Assembly (NCBI GenBank): GCA_018333475.1
Contig: JAGXTH010000086.1
Span: 62,001 to 126,000, forward strand
Direction of reading: 5' to 3'
Length of the DNA: 64,000 nt
Source: Simkania sp.
GTDB lineage: Bacteria; Chlamydiota; Chlamydiia; Chlamydiales; Rhabdochlamydiaceae
Below, one piece after another: positions 56,196 through 64,000 of this stretch. Both the position numbers and the translations under genes were made by a program. The notes beneath the pieces are model-generated. The model saw only the letters and a program-made list of their open reading frames with translations. It had not been told where the DNA came from and did no database searches. Every line of letters begins with the position of its first letter. The first letter of the stretch is position 1.

Positions 56196-57086
56196 ATGCA
56201 GGGTTCTATTGTCGCTCTTGTCACTCCTTTTGATGATCATGGTCAAGTGGATACAACTGCTTTACGGTCGCTAATCGAGCGACATATTGTATCGGGGACA
56301 GATGCAATTGTTGTTTGTGCAACTACTGGGGAGGCACCTACTCTTTCAGCGCAAGAACAAAGAGAAGTGATTGAAGAAAGTGTGCGTATTGCTGCTAGGC
56401 GGATTCCTATTATCGCCGGAACAGGAACCTATGCTACTGGTTCTTCTGTAGAGAAAACGCGTGATGCTCAAAAAGCTGGCGCGGATGCTTGTCTTGTGGT
56501 TTTTCCCTATTATAATCGACCCACTCCCATTGGTATTCAACGTCACATAGAAGAAATAGCTCGCGTGGGTATGCCATTGATTCCTTATCACCATCCTGGG
56601 CGTACGGGCGTTCGCCTTTCTGCCCAGTTTTTAGCTGCTCTGATGGCCTTGCCAGAAGTAGTGGCTATTAAAGATTGCTCTGGTGACATGGACGCCATTA
56701 TACAACTGATTAGCATGACAGATAAACCAGTTTTGACTGGAGATGATGTATATAGCCCAGCTCTCATTGCAGTGGGTGGAAAAGGGGTGATTTCTGTCTT
56801 GGCTAATGTAATCCCTAAGGAATGGAAAGAAATGATAGACCTTTGTCTGAGAGGAAATTTTTCTGCAGCAAGGGATATTTTTTATCGGTTTTATCCATTG
56901 TATAGGGCAATGGCACTGGAAACTAACCCACAATGCGTTAAATATGCTGTGGGACTTTTAGGGTTGTGTCGAGACCACCTACGTCTACCGCTTCTAGTGC
57001 CACAAGATGTTGTACAAGAAGAGATTCGTCAAGAAATGGGTCGGTTAGGGTTATTGACTCAAAGCATCACCGCGGGCATAGGCTGA
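56196..57086 (+). CDS. dapA: 4-hydroxy-tetrahydrodipicolinate synthase
   Basis: MQGSIVALVTPFDDHGQVDTTALRSLIERHI; VVCATTGEAPTLSAQEQREVIE; start moved to ATG 56196. Confidence 0.95.
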   Translation: MQGSIVALVTPFDDHGQVDTTALRSLIERHIVSGTDAIVVCATTGEAPTLSAQEQREVIEESVRIAARRIPIIAGTGTYATGSSVEKTRDAQKAGADACLVVFPYYNRPTPIGIQRHIEEIARVGMPLIPYHHPGRTGVRLSAQFLAALMALPEVVAIKDCSGDMDAIIQLISMTDKPVLTGDDVYSPALIAVGGKGVISVLANVIPKEWKEMIDLCLRGNFSAARDIFYRFYPLYRAMALETNPQCVKYAVGLLGLCRDHLRLPLLVPQDVVQEEIRQEMGRLGLLTQSITAGIG

Positions 57087-58483
57087 TGAAATTCACCCAA
57101 AGACTTGAGAAAAGGAAATACGTCTTCCTTTAGAAATTTTCGCACTTGATGTTCACAAAGGCCTGGGGTCAGGCTGTTTTTATAGATTTCCTCTAATTCG
57201 TGTTTAGATAGAAAAAAAGCGGGGTCTGCAGCAATCGTTGCCAAGAACTCCACAGAAGGAGTGCCTTCTTTGACTCTTTGCGCTGCTTTTTGCAATTTAG
57301 CGTGTAAGGCCTGACGATCTCCGCCGCGCTTTGTTGCTGCCATTAAAATCGGTTCTAAAATCAGAAGAGGTCTTTCGTGTTCTAGATGTTGCAAAATATT
57401 GCGTTGGTGGACATGGCAGTGAGAGATGATGTGGAATAGAAGAAGGCACAAGGCGTCTGCTGCAAGAAAGGCGTTAGGGAGAACTAGGCGGCGATTAGAG
57501 GAGTCATCAAGAGAGCGTTCCAGCCACTGCGTAGCGAGTGTATAGGAGGGATTTTCTTTTAGCGAAATAAGAAAACGGGCAAGTCCACACACCCGTTCGG
57601 CATGCACGGGATTTTGCTTATGTGGCATTGCGGAGGAGCCTACTTGTCCATCGGTTACAGACTCGTCTATTTCTTTGAGATGAGATAACAGGCGGAGATC
57701 TGTGGCGAATTTATGGGCACTTGCAGCGAGTCCCCCTAAAGTATCCAGAATAAGCTGATCGATTTTACGCGTATAGGTTTGTCCCGCGATGGTGAGTACA
57801 TTAGAAAACCCAAACATCGAAGCAATCAATCGATCTAATTCGGTCACCTTAGCTTCTTCTCCATTGAAAAGAGACAGGAAAGAAGCTTGACTTCCCGTGG
57901 CGCCTTTCACTCCAAGAAAAGGGAGTTCTTTGCGACGTTTTTGGATTTCTTTTAGATCAGTCAAGAGGTCTTGCAGCCACAAACAGGCCCTTTTGCCTAC
58001 AGTAGTAGGTTGTGCTGGTTGAAGATGGGTATAAGCAATACAAGGAAGATCAGCATATTTTTCTGCAAAAATAGCCAGAGTTTTTACAACGGTAGCTAGC
58101 TTATTTTCTATCAATAGAAGAGCTTCTCGCATGGCGATCAGATCGCTATTATCAGTAACAAAACAAGAGGTGGCACCGAGGTGTAAGATGCCCTTAGCCT
58201 CGGGAGCTATTTCAGCAAAAGCGTGGATGTGAGCCATGACATCGTGTTTGAGCTGTTTTTCAAGCTCTGCAAGACGTTGCCAGTTGAAATGGGGTGCATG
58301 TTTTTCCAAAGAGGTAATTTGTTCATCTTTGATAGGAAGGCCCAACTTTTTTTCGGCCTTGGCAAGGCTAATCCACAATTTTCTCCAAGTAGAAGAACGA
58401 TACTCTGTAGAGAAAAGGTGGCTCATCTCGTGGCTGGCATAGCGCTCTGTAAACGGACTTGAATATAGGGAGGCGTCTTTCAT
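57059..58483 (-). CDS. purB: Adenylosuccinate lyase
   Basis: LGATSCFVTDNSDLIAMREALL; YTHLQPAQPTTVGKRACLWLQDLL; GSSAMPHKQNPVHAERVCGLARFL. Confidence 0.95.
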   Translation of the reverse strand: MKDASLYSSPFTERYASHEMSHLFSTEYRSSTWRKLWISLAKAEKKLGLPIKDEQITSLEKHAPHFNWQRLAELEKQLKHDVMAHIHAFAEIAPEAKGILHLGATSCFVTDNSDLIAMREALLLIENKLATVVKTLAIFAEKYADLPCIAYTHLQPAQPTTVGKRACLWLQDLLTDLKEIQKRRKELPFLGVKGATGSQASFLSLFNGEEAKVTELDRLIASMFGFSNVLTIAGQTYTRKIDQLILDTLGGLAASAHKFATDLRLLSHLKEIDESVTDGQVGSSAMPHKQNPVHAERVCGLARFLISLKENPSYTLATQWLERSLDDSSNRRLVLPNAFLAADALCLLLFHIISHCHVHQRNILQHLEHERPLLILEPILMAATKRGGDRQALHAKLQKAAQRVKEGTPSVEFLATIAADPAFFLSKHELEEIYKNSLTPGLCEHQVRKFLKEDVFPFLKSLGEFHQPMPAVML

Positions 58484-59211
58484 AAGATTGATTGTTGCAT
58501 AGAATAGAGGATTTTTTGTAACGCTTCTTTTTGTTCTTCGCTAGTGGAAAAAGTTTTACTGGTGATTTGTTTTTCTACGCGGCGCAATGTTTCGATGATT
58601 TGACGAATAGGATCATGTGCGCGCTTATCCTCAAGGGAAAGAGGAAAGGTGGAGCGAATCGCGGAGAGCACGTCGTCTTTGGATTGACCTTTGTAATTTT
58701 TAATGAGTTCTACTTTTTGCTCGATCGAACCATTTCTGCTAGCTAGTGTATAGGCTAGTTGACGAGGCATTTCATCGAGTTTGCATGAGAGTGTTTGCGG
58801 GATAGCGCGATGTAATTCATAGTATTGCAGAAAGTTGTAGGGAGTTTGGCGATTGCCATACGCTGCGATTAGCCAAGCTGTAAAAGCGCCATCGCGATAT
58901 TTTTTTAGAATCTCTTGCGCTTGTTTGATGCGTTCTCCATGTAAAATAGCAGCTTGTGAATTAATTGCTTTAATTTCTGCTGTAAGATCAGACAGCATGC
59001 GCAGATCTGTAGTCGTCTCTTGCTCTTCTGTGCAATGAGAATCGAGAATTTGTGACATTCTATTTTGTTCAGATGTAGAAAGAGGGGCTACTTTAAATAC
59101 TTGGGAAATGTTAGAGCTTCCTTGTACAGCATCTGAGAGTTTTGTAATTCTTGATAGTTTTGCAGTAGCTAATTTAAAGCGTTCTGCTAAAGAAGGATTC
59201 ACTTTTGTCAT
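58480..59211 (-). CDS. pGP6-D-like protein (second homologue, next to thrS)
   Basis: LTAEIKAINSQAAILHGERIKQAQEILKKYRDGAFTAWLIAAYGNRQTPYNFLQYYELHRAIPQTLSCKLDEMPRQLAYTLASRNGSIEQKVELIKNY, colinear with 33103..33864. Confidence 0.85.
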   Translation of the reverse strand: MTKVNPSLAERFKLATAKLSRITKLSDAVQGSSNISQVFKVAPLSTSEQNRMSQILDSHCTEEQETTTDLRMLSDLTAEIKAINSQAAILHGERIKQAQEILKKYRDGAFTAWLIAAYGNRQTPYNFLQYYELHRAIPQTLSCKLDEMPRQLAYTLASRNGSIEQKVELIKNYKGQSKDDVLSAIRSTFPLSLEDKRAHDPIRQIIETLRRVEKQITSKTFSTSEEQKEALQKILYSMQQSIL

Positions 59212-59234
59212 ACAGCACCCATTATTTATGTGCC

Positions 59235-59257
59235 CAACCCACTTTTCAGGTGGGTTG
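59235..59257. terminator. Intercistronic hairpin between thrS and the pGP6-D-like gene
   Basis: caacccac-ttttcag-gtgggttg; a second imperfect stem (acaggtctcttcccctc...aaaacctgt) lies next to it. Confidence 0.5.
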
Positions 59258-59331
59258 AGTACAGGTCTCTTCCCCTCTTAATAAGGAGGAAAAGAAAACC
59301 TGTAAAAACATTTCTTCAAAAAAGAAAAAAA

Positions 59332-61263
59332 TTAAGTTTTTTCTTTGGATGATGTTTCTGTAAATGGAGAGACAAAGGCTTTTGTTTTTAGCTCTTTTTG
59401 CACAGAGGAAACGAAATGAGAAAGTTCTATAGATCCGTGAACGACGTTATCTCGAGTGCGCAAAGAAACATCGCGCCGCTCCTGTTCCTGATCTCCCACT
59501 GTTAACATATAATTGATTTGCATGAGCTGAGCGTTACGTACTTTTTTCCCAACAGATTCGCTACTATCATCGATATCACAGAGCAACCCTGTAGCTTGGA
59601 TAGTCTTTGCGACTTCCTTAGCATAATCCGCGTGTCTATCCGCAACTGTCATAATACGTATAGGTAGAGGACTTAGCCATAAGGGAAATTTGCCAGCGAA
59701 ATGTTCAATGAGAATACCAAAAAATCTCTCAACAGAACCAAAAATAGCACGGTGCAACATGATAGGCCGTTTAGCAATACCATCACTGTCCATGTATTCA
59801 AGATGGAATTTTTCTGGGAGTGCCATATCGAGCTGAATTGTACCGCATTGCCATGATCTACCTAAAGTATCACGGATATGAATGTCAATTTTAGGTCCAT
59901 AGAATGCTCCATCTCCCTCATTAATGCGGTAGGGCTGACCCCATTCATCAAGAGCATTTTTGAGGCCATTTGTTGCAAGAGTCCAATCTTCATCCGTTCC
60001 AATGCTATCTGTTGGTCGAGTGGATAATTCAAGGCGATAAGGTAGCCCAAACGTGGAATAGGTTTTTTCGACAAGTTGTAAAATAGCGAGAATTTCGTGT
60101 TTGATATCTCCTGGGCGCATGAAAATATGCGCATCATCTTGATGGAAGCTTCGGACACGAAATAGCCCGTTTAAAGCGCCGGAAGCCTCATGCCTATGGA
60201 CGTGGCCTAATTCTGCGACTCTCAAGGGGAGTTCTCGATAGCTATGCGTGTCTGAACGAAAATAGAGCATGCATCCAGGACAGTTCATCGGTTTGATGGC
60301 AAATCCACGCTCCTCGATGGCAAAGGCGTACATATTTTGCCGATAGTGCTTCCAATGACCGGACATCTCCCAAAGATCTTGACTCATGAGTTGGGGTGTT
60401 TTGATTTCAACGTAACCGGCATGTTGATGCAGTTCTCGCCAAAATTCTACCAGACGGTTCCAAAGAACCATGCCTTTAGGGTGAATAAATGGCATGCCTG
60501 GACCTTCTTCTTTAAGAGAAAATAAGCCAAGTTTAGGGCCTAATACTTTGTGATCGCGTTTTTTGGCCTCTTCCAAAACAAAAAGGTACTCTTTCAGTAG
60601 TTTGCGATCTGGGAAAGAAATGGCATAGATACGTGTAAGCATTTCACGATCTTGATCTCCACGCCAATAGGCGCCAGAGGTTTTGAGTACTTTAAATGCC
60701 TTAATTTTTCCCAAGGCAGGCAAATGCGGTCCTCGACAAAGGTCAAAAAATTCCCCTTGACGATAAGCGGAAAAAATACCCTCTTCAAAGCCTTCGATGA
60801 GTTCTTTTTTGTATGGGTTGGATCCAAAAGCATCTAGAGCAGCTTGTCTATTTTTAAACTCTTGCCTCTCAGGTCGATAGTTTTCCTGCACAATTTTTTG
60901 CACTTCTTGTTCGATGCTCTCAAGATCAGCGTCTGATACTTTGAGGTTAGCAAAATCATAGTAAAATCCGTGCTCAATAGGAGGTCCAATCGTAGGCAAG
61001 GCTTCTGGCCAAAGACGCAGAACGGCTTGAGCTAGAACGTGGGCAGAGGTGTGCCAAAAAACTTCTTTGCCTTCAGGATCCTCAAAACTAAGCAAAGTGA
61101 CGTCATCGCCTTCGTGAAGCGTTGTGGAGAGATCTAGAATTTTACCAGAACGTTTTAAGGCAATGGCCTGCTCGGGAGCCGTAAGTTTAAGTTGTTCGAC
61201 GAGTTCGCGTCCTGTGCTATGATCTGGGAGTTCAATGGATTGTTTATTGGCATGAATAAGCAT
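59332..61263 (-). CDS. thrS: Threonyl-tRNA synthetase
   Basis: TGS domain, HTSAHVLAQAVLRLWPEA, MNCPGCMLYFRSDTHSYRELPLRVAELGHVHRHEASGALNGLFRVRSFHQDDAHIF; start set at MLIHANKQ. Confidence 0.98.
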   Translation of the reverse strand: MLIHANKQSIELPDHSTGRELVEQLKLTAPEQAIALKRSGKILDLSTTLHEGDDVTLLSFEDPEGKEVFWHTSAHVLAQAVLRLWPEALPTIGPPIEHGFYYDFANLKVSDADLESIEQEVQKIVQENYRPERQEFKNRQAALDAFGSNPYKKELIEGFEEGIFSAYRQGEFFDLCRGPHLPALGKIKAFKVLKTSGAYWRGDQDREMLTRIYAISFPDRKLLKEYLFVLEEAKKRDHKVLGPKLGLFSLKEEGPGMPFIHPKGMVLWNRLVEFWRELHQHAGYVEIKTPQLMSQDLWEMSGHWKHYRQNMYAFAIEERGFAIKPMNCPGCMLYFRSDTHSYRELPLRVAELGHVHRHEASGALNGLFRVRSFHQDDAHIFMRPGDIKHEILAILQLVEKTYSTFGLPYRLELSTRPTDSIGTDEDWTLATNGLKNALDEWGQPYRINEGDGAFYGPKIDIHIRDTLGRSWQCGTIQLDMALPEKFHLEYMDSDGIAKRPIMLHRAIFGSVERFFGILIEHFAGKFPLWLSPLPIRIMTVADRHADYAKEVAKTIQATGLLCDIDDSSESVGKKVRNAQLMQINYMLTVGDQEQERRDVSLRTRDNVVHGSIELSHFVSSVQKELKTKAFVSPFTETSSKEKT

Positions 61264-61333
61264 AAAAAAGAATCTTGCTTGATATTTTGTTAGCAATTGT
61301 ACTTCACTTTCTCACTAAAGAGAAAGTGTAAAG

Positions 61334-64000
61334 ATGTCCAATTTTCCTGCTGAACTTATTCCAGTGCTAGGATCTCCTCATTTTTTGGAACAAGCTACGG
61401 AATATGTAGCTCGTTTTGGGAAAAAAGATGAATTGTATCGACTTTTGCAGATTGATGAGGAAAGAGCTTTCTGTCTAGATATGGAACGGTCGGGGTTACA
61501 AGATCCGGCTTTAGCTCGCTATCGGAGAAGAGCCTATTTGCTTGCCATGGCTTTAATTGATGAAAATGGAGGGATTGCAGAAGAAGCAATCAAGAAGATG
61601 TTAGAGCTTTGGACGGTTGGAGGAAGGATTTTTTACCCCTTGCCAGCGAGTGACGAAGCGGCATTTCTTCAGGTGCAGAATGTCCTGACGTGGCTTTGTC
61701 ACAGCAATAGTGCAATTAAGAAAATTTTAAAATTTTCCTTGCCAGTTGCGAACTCCTATTTGGAAAGCCTTATCAAGGTTTCTCTTTTTTTGCCTCCCTC
61801 CCATGTTTTACGTCATGTGGACGTTCGAAGGGCTGTGCTTTCTGCTTGCTTCTCTCTGCTTAGACAAGGCGTAGGATCGTGTTTCGCCACGGCCCCAGCT
61901 ATTCTTATTCACTCGGAGCAGATTGAGTATTTCCTTGCAGATATGGAAGAATTACTTTCTACAGCACGTTTAAAACGTATTGTAGAAGGAAATGAATATG
62001 TAGTTCCCTGTAGTCCAAGTTGGGGGATTGGGGATCTAAAAAAAAATCTTATCTCATCGCTTCATACGAAAGAGATTGCAAAATCTCCAGGTCTAATTGC
62101 TGCCTTGGGAGCCATGCATAAGGGTCAAGAAGGGGTTTTGGAATTATTAAGTCAAGTTGCAAAAGGGAAAAAAACTTTATCTGTGGAGGAGTGTTTTGAA
62201 GATGTTTTATTACAAGAGCATCATATAACAAAGGAGCGTTGGGAGTTATTTAAACAGGGAAATCGGTTTATTCCACGATCTCTTATCGTCATGCAAAGAG
62301 ATCCGCAGGAGGCTGCTTGTGAAAAAATAGAAACGTTCTTTGGGTGGGCTAAGGACACATTTCGATCAGTGGTAGACCATCCTTTGCTAAAGAGCTGGGA
62401 ATATACTCTTGCATCATTTTCTGAGGTAAAAATGGAGTTTTCTAGATGGAATCTCTATGCCAGTTTGGGATTTGATTCAAAAGAGGCAGGTGGGCTTGGT
62501 TCAGTTCTTGTTGGCTCTATCGATCAAACGCTCAATCGAGCTAATCAAAAAATTGAGGGGTTGCAGAGATCTTATGAAATCGCTGTTGATCAAGCCCGTG
62601 CTGCAGAAGCGCTTTTAACAAGAGCTTCTTCGGAGCGAGAAGCAAGAAGATTGGCAGCGGAGTATCAAAGTCGAGTTCATCATATGCGTAGCCTGCGGGA
62701 CATGCGGGATGAAGAACATCAGCAAGGAGAGCATTTTGTTGCATTGTATGCCTTTCTATTTAAGCAATACGACAAGTGTTTTCCTGTGTATTTTCAAGAA
62801 ATTTATGACGCTGAAATGTTCGATGCTTCTTTAGGATCGGATCAAGATAGCGCTGCAGGATTTCGTTTAGTATACAAGCATGGGAGAAACGATCCTTCTC
62901 AGTGGACGCTCATTAGAAACAGCAGAGGATATATTGATGCGTTGCTGGATTTTTTCAAAATCAGCGAACCAGAAATCATAGCTGCATGTGCAGAAGAGGT
63001 GGTTGCAAAAGAAATTCCTCGGCTCACCAATCTTTTGATCGCTCACCTGCAGAACGAGGAGTTTATCACAACAGCATTGCTGAGAATGAAAAAGGCGCAT
63101 TCTGCAGAAAAACAGCCACAGCAAGCCCCAGAAATGTTATTGGGAGAAAAAACTCCATGGGCCTACATCTCTGGCGGGACCATGGAGACGTTGCTTAAAA
63201 CGTATTATAGAGCACAAAGTCCTATCCACAGCGAAGGAAGGTGGGTTGAAGGTGCAAATGATTTGCTGATTCTTTTACTGGAAACGTTGAAGGGGTTTTC
63301 TTTTTCTAACGCAGAAATCTATCGAAAAAATAAAAGTAAAAGAGCGCTGATGCATTCTCCTACGCATGCATTTCTCTTGCTCCCAGGGAGTCCACAGTTT
63401 TGTGAGGGCTGGGAACACGACACATTTACCTATACGTGGGTGCGGGATCAGCTTATAGAGCCGAGTAAGGAATTTTATAAAACCATCGTATTCAACCGTC
63501 GAGAAGTGCAATTTTTGATTGATAGACTAAGTAGGGAGCTGTCCGAAGAGGTTTTACGCTTTTTGAAAAATGCAGCTAATGGATTCTCAGATAGGATTAC
63601 TTTAGAGCAATTTGTCGCTGCAGCAGGACCCGAGTTGACAGAGCATCTCGATGGGTGGTTGTTTTGTCATATGCCCTTATATGATGCTAGAGACTGGGAG
63701 AAGCATGTTTTTTCTCTAGTTGAAGAAAGGGAAGAGCATGAACAATTAAATATTCAAGGAACACTTACATCGGAAGATATTTTAAAAATGGCAAAGGGAT
63801 TTTTTCTTGTTTCCCATTTTTCTTTGCAACAAAGAATAGACCTTCATGAAGCAATCTTGGAGAGCGCGATACAAAAAAAAATGGTTGCCCCAAGAATGGT
63901 TTTTGCGGACACTAATTGGCCTCATTGCTTGTTTGCTTTTGCTTGGGGAGCAGCCTCAAAACGACTCAGGTTATTTAGAATCGAGCGTGCTGGGGGGGTT
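61334..64000 (+). CDS. Very large uncharacterised protein with papain-like motifs, truncated by right window edge
   Basis: ATG 61334 opens a frame that stays open to the window end (MSNFPAELIPVLGSPHFLEQATEYVARFGKKDELYRLL...QGVGSCFATAPAI...THAFLLLPGSP...FADTNWPHCLFAFAWG); not in the ORF track because it has no stop in the window. Confidence 0.85.
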   Translation, partial: MSNFPAELIPVLGSPHFLEQATEYVARFGKKDELYRLLQIDEERAFCLDMERSGLQDPALARYRRRAYLLAMALIDENGGIAEEAIKKMLELWTVGGRIFYPLPASDEAAFLQVQNVLTWLCHSNSAIKKILKFSLPVANSYLESLIKVSLFLPPSHVLRHVDVRRAVLSACFSLLRQGVGSCFATAPAILIHSEQIEYFLADMEELLSTARLKRIVEGNEYVVPCSPSWGIGDLKKNLISSLHTKEIAKSPGLIAALGAMHKGQEGVLELLSQVAKGKKTLSVEECFEDVLLQEHHITKERWELFKQGNRFIPRSLIVMQRDPQEAACEKIETFFGWAKDTFRSVVDHPLLKSWEYTLASFSEVKMEFSRWNLYASLGFDSKEAGGLGSVLVGSIDQTLNRANQKIEGLQRSYEIAVDQARAAEALLTRASSEREARRLAAEYQSRVHHMRSLRDMRDEEHQQGEHFVALYAFLFKQYDKCFPVYFQEIYDAEMFDASLGSDQDSAAGFRLVYKHGRNDPSQWTLIRNSRGYIDALLDFFKISEPEIIAACAEEVVAKEIPRLTNLLIAHLQNEEFITTALLRMKKAHSAEKQPQQAPEMLLGEKTPWAYISGGTMETLLKTYYRAQSPIHSEGRWVEGANDLLILLLETLKGFSFSNAEIYRKNKSKRALMHSPTHAFLLLPGSPQFCEGWEHDTFTYTWVRDQLIEPSKEFYKTIVFNRREVQFLIDRLSRELSEEVLRFLKNAANGFSDRITLEQFVAAAGPELTEHLDGWLFCHMPLYDARDWEKHVFSLVEEREEHEQLNIQGTLTSEDILKMAKGFFLVSHFSLQQRIDLHEAILESAIQKKMVAPRMVFADTNWPHCLFAFAWGAASKRLRLFRIERAGGV

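Noticed and set aside
1-64000. CRISPR array, prophage or rRNA operon
   Set aside because: No regularly spaced direct repeats, no cas or phage structural genes and no rRNA-like sequence seen on reading.

Overview
The window looks like a chromosomal segment of a member of the phylum Chlamydiae, most likely outside the classical Chlamydiaceae. Support comes from linked chlamydial-type genes: an oversized GreA, a two-domain ThyX-like protein, hemB, a tyrP-type permease, dus / GspL-like / YwqK-like / ygfA, recA, ispA, a thrS-pGP6-D pair, and a ParA-pGP6-D cassette. About 0-20 kb is an accessory surface-polysaccharide island (sugar dehydrogenase, epimerases, FkbM methyltransferases, GT2/GT4/GT17, ABC exporter, SIS isomerase). 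It is broken up by an ISAs1-type IS, an IS66-type IS, IS110 and IS30 fragments, a decayed transposase and pseudogenes. About 20-64 kb is mostly housekeeping. The main observations are: (1) a MITE-like element family (~164 bp, 3-bp TTA/TAA duplications), one copy of which splits an acylphosphatase ORF that is restored on paper by precise excision; (2) two MITE ends that fall exactly on the stop codons of neighbouring genes; (3) a second, unrelated 168-bp inverted-repeat element; (4) a Fic/winged-helix gene preceded by four TTGGCCGTAT boxes, with a perfect 16-bp inverted repeat; (5) two pGP6-D homologues, one with a plasmid-like ParA; (6) a tandem pair of large uncharacterised paralogues joined by ATGA overlaps to an ABC exporter; (7) a very large ORF running off the right edge (absent from the ORF track) with papain-like Cys/His/Asn motifs; (8) a cluster of DnaA-box-like 9-mers in an AT-rich intergenic region near 53.3 kb. 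All product names come from reading the translated sequences; no database search was possible.
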